Positions 1 through 5,596 of a stretch of 6,217 bases of DNA are shown in pieces; position 1 is the stretch's first letter; every line of letters begins with the position of its first letter. The DNA lies in NCBI GenBank assembly GCA_946612185.1, contig CAMOEP010000150.1, positions 1-6,217 of the forward strand. The letters run 5' to 3'. Below the pieces are notes generated by a model, which saw nothing but the letters and a program-made list of their open reading frames with translations, was not told the DNA's origin and ran no database searches. Source of the DNA: an uncultured Ruminococcus sp. Its GTDB lineage: Bacteria > Bacillota > Clostridia > Oscillospirales > Ruminococcaceae. The translations under genes and the position numbers were made by a program.

Positions 1-106
1 CACGCACATCTGTACAACTTTGTCCGTGCCGTTTTCCAGAATTAGCAATCTCCACCGGGGAATTTTTGTGAAGTAATCAAAAAGTTTTATTGTTTTCCTT
101 TATCAT
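1..106 (-). pseudogene. Possible frameshifted start of an unidentified gene running off the left edge
   Basis: An ATG at 106-104 follows a purine-rich GGGAGGG (107-113). It opens a frame reading MIKENNKTF and then stops at 79-77. Omitting one base from the run of five T on the minus strand (A at 79-83) would join it to a frame that stays open to the window edge and reads protein-like (DYFTKIPRWRLLILENGTDK). This suggests either a real frameshift or a one-base sequence error near the start of a gene lying mostly outside the window. The ribosome binding site is only about one base from the ATG, which is closer than normal, so the start is doubtful. I do not recognise the protein. It lies downstream of the strong terminator at 165-203 and would need its own promoter, which I cannot identify. 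Confidence 0.25.
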
Positions 107-139
107 CCCTCCCTTATTTCACGATCTTTCCCCTTTTTG

Positions 140-163
140 AAAAAAATACGCAGCACAGGCTGC
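140..163 (-). terminator. Weak second hairpin with T run downstream of the main terminator
   Basis: On the minus strand GCAGC (163-159) pairs with GCTGC (154-150) around a 4-nt loop. It is followed by GTA and then seven T (146-140). The stem is only 5 bp, so this could be a back-up terminator behind the strong hairpin at 165-203 or a chance structure. Confidence 0.25.
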
Positions 164-164
164 T

Positions 165-203
165 AAAAAGACCGCCGGTTCGCAATGAACCGGCGGTCTT
201 TTT
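165..203 (-). terminator. Strong rho-independent terminator after the DUF3592-like gene
   Basis: A perfect 17-bp stem pairs 165-181 with 187-203 around a 5-nt loop. The core is GACCGCCGGTTC and the base is an A-tract/T-tract. The 3' edge of the stem lies two bases from the stop codon of the minus-strand gene at 206-889, as expected for the end of that transcription unit. Because both sides carry A/T tracts, it could also stop transcription entering from the left on the plus strand. Confidence 0.88.
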
Positions 204-205
204 TG

Positions 206-889
206 TTATTCTTCGCAGTCAACGTAATACTTGCTGCTGTCGCTTGGGTCAACGTATACTGTCACAGTATCGCCCTCATCGTACTTTGTATCATAGAGCG
301 GGAAACTTTGGAAAGTATTTCCGCCGGCGGTGCAGATTATGTAGAACGTGCGGCAGCTGCTTTTGTCGTTGGTGGGTTTCATGCTTGTTATCGTCGCTTC
401 AAGTGCATTGCCATTGCGCTTTACGTTTTTGATAAGGTGGAGTTTCTTTGCGCCGTTGACGATAAGGAATACACCTATGGCGGTGATTCCCAGGAATATC
501 AGCAGCAGTATAATGGACGATACCGGAGTTGCGCCGTCAATGGCTTCAACCGTCGGGTCATTCGGGTCGATGTAAACGTGAATGTCAGAACCGGGCTTTG
601 CCTCACAATTGTCAACGCTGACGTGTTCGTAGAAAACGCCGTTGTAGGTGAAATCCACATAGGCAGCCTCGTGGGTATGGATACCCTTGTGTGCGCCGGT
701 TTTTTTGACGTAGGTATTGTGGGTGTACTCGTTCATAGTGGCTTCGACCCTGACGTAATCCGCACCGGGCAGACCGGGTATTTTCACAAACACGTTCATT
801 GACTTGCTGCACACTATCGAGAACGAAAAGAACAGGCAGATAATTGCCACAATGATCCCCGCACGAATGTTTGATTTTGCTTGTTCCAT
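206..889 (-). CDS. DUF3592-like membrane protein, 227 aa
   Basis: This is a predicted membrane protein of unknown function. A first hydrophobic segment spans about residues 9-27 and a second about 123-144. Between them is a soluble part of about 95 residues, and after the second a basic KKLHLIKNVKRNG stretch leads to a C-terminal soluble part. Both soluble parts end in the same kind of motif, VYIDPNDPT (about 106-114) and VYVDPSDSS (about 211-219). They also share an earlier VEAT/LEAT strand, so the protein looks like two DUF3592-type modules separated by a membrane helix. The ATG at 889-887 is preceded by AGGGG (901-905). The gene starts 38 bp after the TtcA-like gene with no clear promoter between, so it is probably the last gene of the operon, ending at the terminator 165-203. 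The family assignment rests on the VYxDPxD pattern and topology. No biochemical role can be inferred, and no link to the tRNA genes is visible beyond position. Confidence 0.75.
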   Translation of the reverse strand: MEQAKSNIRAGIIVAIICLFFSFSIVCSKSMNVFVKIPGLPGADYVRVEATMNEYTHNTYVKKTGAHKGIHTHEAAYVDFTYNGVFYEHVSVDNCEAKPGSDIHVYIDPNDPTVEAIDGATPVSSIILLLIFLGITAIGVFLIVNGAKKLHLIKNVKRNGNALEATITSMKPTNDKSSCRTFYIICTAGGNTFQSFPLYDTKYDEGDTVTVYVDPSDSSKYYVDCEE

Positions 890-927
890 TTTTAGTTTTC
901 CCCTATATCATTTTTTGAATACATAAT

Positions 928-1728
928 TTAGTAGTTGTCGAGAAAGTGATGATACTCGTCACCGGAGTGATACGAAATAAGCGTGCGGAGATTTACGTTC
1001 TCCACGCTTCGGAAGATATTCATATCCACCGCCGGGTCAGTCTCCCTGAGTGTTTTAAGAAGCTGTCCCACCTTCGCACGCTTTGACTCCTTCTTAGTCT
1101 CCCTTGCGGACACAGAACAGGCGCACTGTATGAACTCAAGACCGTTTTCGCTGACCCACGCCTTGATGTTCTCCTCACGCACAAGGTACAGCGGACGTAT
1201 CACTTCCACCGGATAATTCTCGCTTCGCAGTTTCGGCATCATGGTCTGAACCTGCGAGCCGTAGAGCATACCCATAAGTATAGTTTCGATAACGTCATCA
1301 AAATGATGCCCCAACGCTATCTTATTACACCCAAGTTCCTGGGCTTTCTGATAAAGCCACCCCCTGCGCAGTCTTGCACACAGGAAACATGGATTCTTCG
1401 GTGAGCGCTCCGCCGACTGAAATACATTAGTGTCCCACACCCTTACGGGTACTCCAAGTTTTTCCGCATTTGCCAGAACCTTCGCCCGCACCTCCGGCGC
1501 ATAACCGGGGTCCATGACGATGAACTCCAGGTCAAAGGGGATAACGTTATGGCGGTGAAGTCTCTGCATACACAGCGCAAGCAGCATCGAGTCCTTTCCG
1601 CCGGATATGCACACAGCGATACGGTCGCCCGGACTGATAAGCTGGTACTCCTTCAGTGCCTTGTGGAACGGTTTCCATATAGTCTTGCCGAACTTCCCGG
1701 CAATGCTTTCTTCTATCGGGTTCAGCAT
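928..1728 (-). CDS. ttcA: TtcA-family PP-loop ATPase, probable tRNA 2-thiocytidine synthetase, 266 aa
   Basis: TtcA proteins use ATP to activate C32 in the tRNA anticodon loop and replace its oxygen with sulfur, with the help of an iron-sulfur cluster. The sequence shows the PP-loop SGGKDS at residues 42-47 and PCFLCARLRRG with the paired cysteines C114 and C117. It also has the family signature LGHHFDDVIETIL (139-151) and IRPLYLVRE (177-185), plus a third cysteine candidate at C202 or C204 in QCACS. In the known enzyme a C-x2-C pair and one later cysteine hold the cluster, and that arrangement is preserved here. At 266 residues it is shorter than the E. coli protein of about 311. A consensus AGGAGGTGAG (1731-1740) precedes the ATG by 2 nt, with GGAGG 6 nt upstream, and lies inside the preceding gene. 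The start codon overlaps that gene's end by 7 bp, so the two are probably translationally coupled. A related PP-loop sulfur transferase with another RNA substrate remains possible. Confidence 0.85.
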   Translation of the reverse strand: MLNPIEESIAGKFGKTIWKPFHKALKEYQLISPGDRIAVCISGGKDSMLLALCMQRLHRHNVIPFDLEFIVMDPGYAPEVRAKVLANAEKLGVPVRVWDTNVFQSAERSPKNPCFLCARLRRGWLYQKAQELGCNKIALGHHFDDVIETILMGMLYGSQVQTMMPKLRSENYPVEVIRPLYLVREENIKAWVSENGLEFIQCACSVSARETKKESKRAKVGQLLKTLRETDPAVDMNIFRSVENVNLRTLISYHSGDEYHHFLDNY

Positions 1729-2753
1729 ATCTCACCTCCTGCAGCGGCTGAGTTTACGTCAAGGATAAGCTGACGTATCTTTGCAAAGTCCGGCTTTTCC
1801 GGCAGAGAAGTGTTCTTTGCAGCATATTCGAGCCGCTTGCGGTAGTCCTCGCATATGTCAAAAAACTCGTCAGTCGGCTGACACTGGCTGTCAAGGAATT
1901 TGCCGTTTCTTATGTCCATAAGCAAGTCATGTTCATCGCTTCGGTAAGTGATTATGTCCTGCTTTTCCAGAATGTCAAGGCACATCATATAAAGCCGCAG
2001 ACAGTGCATCATATGCTTGCCCAGCTTGCCCTTGGTTATCGCAACCTTGTTGCGCTTTCCAAGACGGCTGTAGTCTCTTATTACCTCAGCCATGCGCCCT
2101 ATCATGTCCTTGTAGTCACGGAGAGGATAGTGTGTAAGGTGGATATCAGCGAATATCTCCGTTTCGAGTTCCGGGTTTACTGCCTTGTCGATGTAAAGCT
2201 TAACAGCGTCCTCCGGGTGGTAGTAGTACATCTCATTGTAGTGAGCGAAATCCCGGAGGATACTTCCCAGGATATGCTCCTCCTGAACCGGCTGGCTGGC
2301 GATACGCCCGGACTTGTTGTCCAGTCTCCTGAACTGCGCCTGAGCGTAGCCTGCAAATGCGCTGACGCACCTGAGCGACAGGAAGATGCTGCGATTCTCC
2401 ACCATTGCCCTGCCCTGCTCTGAGAGATAGAGGTAATGGTCAGGACGCAGACCGAGTATTTCAATGGTATTCGGGTTGCAGTCGGAGAGCAGGCGAACCA
2501 GTTTGTCGAATGAGTATATCGTGGTGTCAGTGTATGTATCAGTCACCTGCTGGAAGTCCTCGCCCAGGAGTATCTCCTCCCTTGACCTGACAGCGCACCC
2601 ACGCACGTCCAGATCAGAACCGGGCGTATTCGTGCCGTAGGAGTAAGAACCGCCCAGTGCAAGCATCATGATGTTTTCGTCAAGATGCACATTACTGCGG
2701 AGAAAATCGTAGTCAGCAGTTTTCAGTTTTTCTTTTATCTCTATTATATTCAT
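1722..2753 (-). CDS. COG3541-type predicted nucleotidyltransferase (YcgL-like), 343 aa
   Basis: This is a predicted nucleotidyltransferase of the pol-beta superfamily. The N-terminal signature LALGGSYSYGTNTPGSDLD (about residues 31-49 from the chosen start) contains the GGS helix start and the two metal-binding aspartates of the SDLD motif, D47 and D49. Next come IYSFDKLVRLL and NPNTIEILG (about 93-101), a conserved block of the COG3541 family, to which Bacillus YcgL belongs. The rest is a helical C-terminal domain of about 230 residues. The substrate is not known for this family; RNA or a small molecule are both possible. I chose the ATG at 2753-2751 because AAGGGGG (2759-2765) sits 5 nt upstream. 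The longer TTG-started frame from 2768 would begin inside the repeat and use the ribosome binding site as codons. The 465-bp gap upstream to cca is filled by repeats, so a promoter would have to lie in the repeats or the gene is read through from cca. It overlaps the TtcA-like gene by 7 bp. Confidence 0.82.
   Translation of the reverse strand: MNIIEIKEKLKTADYDFLRSNVHLDENIMMLALGGSYSYGTNTPGSDLDVRGCAVRSREEILLGEDFQQVTDTYTDTTIYSFDKLVRLLSDCNPNTIEILGLRPDHYLYLSEQGRAMVENRSIFLSLRCVSAFAGYAQAQFRRLDNKSGRIASQPVQEEHILGSILRDFAHYNEMYYYHPEDAVKLYIDKAVNPELETEIFADIHLTHYPLRDYKDMIGRMAEVIRDYSRLGKRNKVAITKGKLGKHMMHCLRLYMMCLDILEKQDIITYRSDEHDLLMDIRNGKFLDSQCQPTDEFFDICEDYRKRLEYAAKNTSLPEKPDFAKIRQLILDVNSAAAGGEIC
1731..1740 (-). 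promoter_or_regulatory. Ribosome binding site of the TtcA-like gene
   Basis: The minus strand reads AGGAGGTGAG followed by AT and the ATG at 1728-1726. It is a near-perfect anti-16S match within the last codons of the upstream nucleotidyltransferase gene. This fixes the TtcA-family start and supports coupling of the two genes. Confidence 0.85.
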
Positions 2754-2758
2754 ATCTT

Positions 2759-2765
2759 CCCCCTT
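2759..2765 (-). promoter_or_regulatory. Ribosome binding site abutting the repeat edge
   Basis: The minus strand reads AAGGGGG, then AAGAT and the ATG at 2753. The next base outward, 2766, is the first base of the repeat hairpin CAAGCTG-CGT-CAGCTTG. A hairpin directly next to the ribosome binding site in the mRNA could affect access to it, but that is inference. Confidence 0.7.
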
Positions 2766-2782
2766 CAAGCTGCGTCAGCTTG
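2766..2782. repeat. Orphan end hairpin of the repeat family
   Basis: CAAGCTG-CGT-CAGCTTG is a 7-bp stem with a 3-nt loop. It is identical in sequence to the hairpin that opens unit B3 at 5134-5150, and it sits head to tail with the end hairpin of unit A1 exactly as B3's does with B2's. It is best read as the remaining edge of a lost neighbouring unit. Confidence 0.75.
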
Positions 2783-3051
2783 CAAGCTGGAGCCAGCTTG
2801 ACCGCCCCCACGTTGTCGCTTGCTTACGCTCGCTTACTTTTTTAGAAACGGTGCTTTTTACGTCGCTCAACCCGCTTTTCAATGGTACTACGTTCTCCGG
2901 AAGAATTGCAAAATATCAGCTTTTCAGAATTTCCCAAATAAAACTTTGTACCAAGGAAAACATGGTTGAGCGACGGCAAAATGTGATGTTCTGGCAAAGT
3001 GAGCGAGTTCACGAGCGTCAACGTGATATGTGGTCAAGCTGACTCAGCTTG
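2783..3051 (-). repeat. Repeat unit A1, full length (269 bp), inverted relative to the right cluster
   Basis: The unit is bounded by the hairpins CAAGCTGG-AG-CCAGCTTG (2783-2800) and CAAGCTGA-C-TCAGCTTG (3035-3051). Inside are two long arms that are imperfect inverted copies of each other. The left arm begins CACGTTGTCGCTTGC and contains TTTTTTAGAAACGG and CGTCGCTCAACC. The right arm contains GGTTGAGCGACGGC, AAAGTGAGCGAGTTC and GCGTCAACGTG. The arms continue into a core bounded by GGTAC on one side and GTACC on the other. Its core centre differs from the other copies (core type 3). No transposase, target-site duplication or open frame of convincing quality is present, so this is a non-autonomous or purely structural repeat. 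Confidence 0.85.
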
Positions 3052-3226
3052 GTATGCACTGGTACTAAGCTTTCCGATAGAACCCAAAAGCGGCAGTTTA
3101 CAGAATTTCCCGAATAAAACTTTGTACCAAGGAAAACATGGTTGAGCGACGGCAAAATGTGATGTTCTATCAAAGTGAGCGAGTTAACGAGCGTCAACGT
3201 GGGTGCGGTCGAGCTGGCTCAGCTCG
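3052..3226 (-). repeat. Repeat unit A2, truncated (lacks one arm)
   Basis: This copy begins directly after the end hairpin of A1, within the inner part of an arm (GTATGCACTGGTACTAAG). It then carries the core, the GGTTGAGCGACGGC arm and the end hairpin CGAGCTG-GCT-CAGCTCG (3210-3226). Its core (GATAGAACCCAAAAGCGGCA) matches the core of B3 when inverted. The junction has CTTGG shared with the intact arm type of B3, which suggests loss of one arm by recombination at a short match. The stop codon of cca (3221-3219) lies inside its end hairpin. Confidence 0.82.
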
Positions 3227-4553
3227 GCTTGTAGGACAAAGTCTGGCGGAGGGCTTCATCTTTCGGAACGCCTGCCAGTCTCAGCTTATGCGCATATGCA
3301 AGCAGTTCACCAAAATTCTCACCGGGTTCAAGTCCGGCTTCAATAAGATCCCTGCCCATAACATACGGTCTGCTCATCATCTCACGGTATACCGCCGCCC
3401 TCTCAGTCAGGAAAGTTTCTGTACCATCCTCCTGGGGTATCTTCCCCATTCCGTCACAAACCGCAAGCTGTACCAGATCCTCCGGGCAGACCGACTGGTC
3501 AAACATCTTGTTTGTCTTTTTCACCCGTGACCGTGCATTGGCAAGTATATTCGGCTGCATATGCAGACTTACCATATTCATAACATACTCCTTCAATGCA
3601 GTTCCGGCGACGATACGTTCCAGAAAGCGCTCCGCTTCCGGAACACCTGCCTGCTCATGTCCCAGTGAATGAACCACGCCGTCCTCCCCTGTTTCGGTAC
3701 TCATAGGCTTGCCAAAATCGTGGCATAGTGCCGCAAACATAAAGTCCAGCGGACACTGTACCTTGTCACGGCGCTTTGCCGCTTCATCGACCACCAGCAT
3801 GGTATGGTTCCACACGTCGCCCTCCTGGTGATAGTCCGCACGCTGCGCAACACCGATAAGGGCTTTCAGTTCCGGAAACCACACATCAAGCTGCCCCATG
3901 TCCCTTAGCTGAGTGAAGAAAGCAGAGGGGCGTTCCGCTTTCATCAGTGCCTTCTGGAGTTCCAGCATAATGCGTTCCCCTGACAGGTATGAAAGGTCGA
4001 TACTCCGGCAAAGCTGTACAGTTTCCGGGGCAATACTGAACCCGAACCGTGCTGCGAACTGCGCTCCCCTGAGAACTCTCAGAGGGTCATCAGAAAAAGT
4101 CTCGCTGTCAACGTGCCGGAGGACTTTTTTGTTCATGTCAGCCATACCGCCGAAGTGGTCGGTTATCTCGCCTGTGAGAACGTTCTCCATAAGCGCATTT
4201 ACGGTGAAGTCCCGGCGGCGGGCGGCTTCAAAAGTGCCGATGAACGGGTCAGCTTCAACGATGAAATCGGTATGCCTGTTGCCGTCCGGACGTTCTCTGC
4301 GTGGCATTGCGATGTCAATATCCAGCCCTCTCAGTCCGAACACACCGAAGCTTCTGCCATACTCCAGACGTTCGCCCACGCTGTCAAGAATATTTTCAAG
4401 TGTTCCACATGGAACACCGTGTACTTCGATGTCGATATCCTTAACCGGAAAGCCCAGGAGTCTGTCACGGACGCAGCCGCCGACGTAGTACACAACTCCG
4501 CCGCACGCCGCAGTTTTCTCGGCAATAAGTCTTGCAGCATCAGTATCAGTCAT
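3219..4553 (-). CDS. cca: CCA tRNA nucleotidyltransferase (class II, with HD domain), 444 aa
   Basis: This enzyme adds or repairs the 3' CCA end of tRNAs in the cytoplasm without a template, using CTP and ATP. Visible motifs in order are the nucleotidyltransferase head YVGGCVRDRLLG (23-34) and the metal-binding KDIDIEV (38-44; D39 and D41). After these come the RRDFTVNAL block (113-121), the head-neck motif SDDPLRVLRGAQFAARFGF (154-172) and a C-terminal HD domain with CHDFGKP (277-283). The length is normal for bacterial enzymes of this type. The ATG at 4553-4551 has AAAGGAG (4563-4569) 9 nt upstream. Two promoters precede it. Poly(A) polymerases and A-adding or CC-adding enzymes share this fold, so exact specificity is not proven. 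The tRNA-Thr in this window already encodes CCA, which fits a repair role. The last codon (AGC) and the TGA stop are contributed by a repeat end hairpin. A parS-like 16-mer lies in its codons for VPCGT (residues 47-51). Confidence 0.92.
   Translation of the reverse strand: MTDTDAARLIAEKTAACGGVVYYVGGCVRDRLLGFPVKDIDIEVHGVPCGTLENILDSVGERLEYGRSFGVFGLRGLDIDIAMPRRERPDGNRHTDFIVEADPFIGTFEAARRRDFTVNALMENVLTGEITDHFGGMADMNKKVLRHVDSETFSDDPLRVLRGAQFAARFGFSIAPETVQLCRSIDLSYLSGERIMLELQKALMKAERPSAFFTQLRDMGQLDVWFPELKALIGVAQRADYHQEGDVWNHTMLVVDEAAKRRDKVQCPLDFMFAALCHDFGKPMSTETGEDGVVHSLGHEQAGVPEAERFLERIVAGTALKEYVMNMVSLHMQPNILANARSRVKKTNKMFDQSVCPEDLVQLAVCDGMGKIPQEDGTETFLTERAAVYREMMSRPYVMGRDLIEAGLEPGENFGELLAYAHKLRLAGVPKDEALRQTLSYKPS
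4401..4416. promoter_or_regulatory. parS-like 16-bp near-palindrome, copy 1 (inside cca)
   Basis: TGTTCCACATGGAACA is palindromic except for the central CA pair. It occurs again, unchanged, at 5895-5910. It differs from the Bacillus-type parS consensus TGTTTCACGTGAAACA by a symmetric pair of changes and one central base. ParB-bound parS sites often lie inside genes. The altered centre makes a ParB role uncertain, and another dimeric DNA-binding protein could use it. Confidence 0.35.
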
Positions 4554-4562
4554 AGTATTCAG

Positions 4563-4569
4563 CTCCTTT
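4563..4569 (-). promoter_or_regulatory. Ribosome binding site of cca
   Basis: The minus strand reads AAAGGAG, then a 9-nt spacer to the ATG at 4553. No closer alternative start with a site exists. Confidence 0.75.
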
Positions 4570-4585
4570 CATAAATTATAGGAAT

Positions 4586-4614
4586 ATGATACCACGGTAA
4601 ATTTGAAAAATCAA
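4586..4614 (-). promoter_or_regulatory. Proximal promoter of cca
   Basis: On the minus strand the -35 box TTGATT (4614-4609) is 17 bp from the -10 box TATCAT (4591-4586), with an extended TGG just before it. The predicted start near 4579 would give a short leader of about 25 nt carrying the ribosome binding site. Confidence 0.6.
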
Positions 4615-4654
4615 GAGAAGCCGGCAAGTTCGCAGAAATTTTTAGAACGAATAT

Positions 4655-4683
4655 ATTATACCACATTTCCCCCACAAAATCAA
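4655..4683 (-). promoter_or_regulatory. Distal promoter of cca, -35 box at the repeat edge
   Basis: On the minus strand TTGATT (4683-4678) is followed after 17 bp by a perfect TATAAT (4660-4655) with an extended TGG. It has the same -35 sequence, spacing and extended -10 as the proximal promoter. The TTG of its -35 box is the outermost part of the repeat cluster (CAAGCTG at 4681-4687), so the repeats help build this promoter. Confidence 0.65.
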
Positions 4684-4687
4684 GCTG
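4681..4687. repeat. Half end hairpin at the left edge of the right repeat cluster
   Basis: CAAGCTG alone precedes the complete end hairpin of B1. It matches the first half of the hairpin at 5134-5150 and looks like a trimmed remnant of a neighbouring unit. Confidence 0.5.
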
Positions 4688-4875
4688 CAAGCTGAGCCAG
4701 CTTGACCGCCCTCACGTTGACGCTCGTGAACTCGCTCACTTTGATAGAAACGGAACTTTTGCCGTCGCTCAACCATGTTTTCCTTGGTACAAAGTTTTAT
4801 TCGAGAAATTCTGTAAACTTCAAGTTTTACATTTCTACCGGAGAACATAGTACCATTACATACCAAGCCCAGCGA
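4688..4875 (+). repeat. Repeat unit B1, truncated (lacks most of one arm)
   Basis: It starts with the hairpin CAAGCTG-AGC-CAGCTTG (4688-4704), then the arm with CACGTTGACGCTCGTG and CTCGCTCACTTTGATAG, then CGTCGCTCAACCATG and GGTACAAAG. The core is type 2 (CTTCAAGTTTTACATTTCTA). The right arm is cut after CCAAGCCCAGCGAC (4863-4876) and joins the end hairpin of B2. That last piece is the exact inverse of the arm variant GTCGCTGGGCTTGG in B3 (5211-5224), so arms appear to have been exchanged between units. Confidence 0.82.
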
Positions 4876-5133
4876 CGAGCTGAGCCAGCTCGACCGCATA
4901 TCACGTTGACGCTTGTGAACTCGCTCACTTTGATAGAACATCTGCTTTTGCCGTCGCTCAACCATGTTTTCCTTGGTACAAAGTTTTATTCGGGAAATTC
5001 TGTAAACTTCAAGTTTTACATTTCTACTGGAGAACTTAGTACCATTGCAAACACGGTTGAGCGACGACAAAAGCACCGTTTCTAAAAAGTAAGCAAGCGA
5101 CAACGTGGGAGCGGTCAAGCTGGCTCCAGCTTG
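4876..5133 (+). repeat. Repeat unit B2, full length (258 bp)
   Basis: It is bounded by the hairpins CGAGCTG-AGC-CAGCTCG (4876-4892) and CAAGCTGG-CT-CCAGCTTG (5116-5133). Its core nearly matches that of B1. The left arm (GTCGCTCAACCATG) and right arm (CACGGTTGAGCGACGAC) are imperfect inverted copies. The inner edges GGTACAAAGTT and AACTTAGTACC extend the palindrome into the core. A single strand or transcript could fold into a hairpin with arms of roughly 100 bp. Open frames through it in both directions are by-products of the palindrome. Confidence 0.87.
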
Positions 5134-5401
5134 CAAGCTGCGTCAGCTTGACCACATATCACGTTGACGCTCGTGAACTCGCTCACTTTGATAGAACATC
5201 ACATTTTGCCGTCGCTGGGCTTGGTTTTCAATGGTACAAAGTTCTATTCAGGTATTTCTGGAAACTGCCGCTTTGGGGTTCTATCGGAAAGCTTAGTACC
5301 AGTGCAAACACGGTTGAGCGACGACAAAAGCACCGTTTCTAAAAAAGTAAGCGAGCGTAAGCAAGCGACAACGTGGGTGCGGTCAAGCTGGCTCCAGCTT
5401 G
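5134..5401 (+). repeat. Repeat unit B3, full length (268 bp)
   Basis: It is directly adjacent to B2. It starts with CAAGCTG-CGT-CAGCTTG (5134-5150) and ends with CAAGCTGG-CT-CCAGCTTG (5384-5401). Its left arm carries the variant GTCGCTGGGCTTGG; its right arm includes AAAAAGTAAGCGAGCGTAAG. The core (CTGCCGCTTTGGGGTTCTAT) is type 1, as in A2. It is followed by CAAG (5402-5405), the start of another hairpin that was lost. Confidence 0.87.
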
Positions 5402-5595
5402 CAAGGGGCGGCGGACGCAGGACACCGCCGGAGCGCTTCCACAGGAAGCGCAACAAAAGCAGGGAGAGCGGAGCAAATCCCGTGCCGAAGAATGAAAACT
5501 GCCGTAAGTGCATAGAACGTAGGACGACAAGGAGACTGTCAGAAAAGAAGGAGACAAAAATTCTCGACCAATGGATTTTAAGGAGACAGTGTCGG
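5402..5595. other. Intergenic stretch with two adjacent hairpins and no convincing gene
   Basis: CGGCGG (5409-5414) pairs with CCGCCG (5425-5430) around a 10-nt loop. Then GCGCTTCC (5433-5440) pairs perfectly with GGAAGCGC (5444-5451) around ACA. Further right AAGGAGAC occurs three times (5529, 5548, 5580), each like a ribosome binding site but without a gene at a useful distance. Neither hairpin has a T run, so they do not look like terminators. I do not recognise a known RNA family. The frames crossing this area start in the repeat or lack a binding site. Confidence 0.4.
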
Positions 5596-5596
5596 T

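Noticed and set aside
185..802. 205-residue plus-strand frame opposite the DUF3592-like gene
   Set aside because: It starts inside the terminator stem and is antisense to a gene with clear membrane segments, motif pair and operon position.
2754..2768. TTG start five codons upstream for the COG3541 gene
   Set aside because: The TTG lies in the repeat hairpin and the extra codons are the ribosome binding site itself; the ATG at 2753 is far better placed.
2851..3530. Plus-strand frames at 2851-3042 and 3138-3530
   Set aside because: The first is wholly repeat A1. The second starts in repeat A2 and continues antisense through the 3' end of cca, which has strong family motifs.
3913..4574. Long plus-strand frames opposite the 5' half of cca (3913-4488 and 4113-4574)
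   Set aside because: They are shadows of the cca coding sequence and show no domain features of their own.
4642..5136. 164-residue minus-strand open frame, and the 127-residue plus-strand frame at 4702-5085
   Set aside because: Both run through the repeat units B1 and B2 on opposite strands and repeat the same short segments (such as MVERRQK and SERVHERQR) as the units repeat. They arise from the palindromic arms and have no binding site or known domain.
2766..5401. CRISPR array
   Set aside because: Repeats are about 260 bp with internal palindromes, in two orientations, with no regular short repeat-spacer pattern and no cas genes.
5402..5595. Known structured RNA (RNase P, SRP, 6S, tmRNA) or riboswitch
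   Set aside because: Two hairpins are present but no conserved core sequence of any of these families could be recognised.
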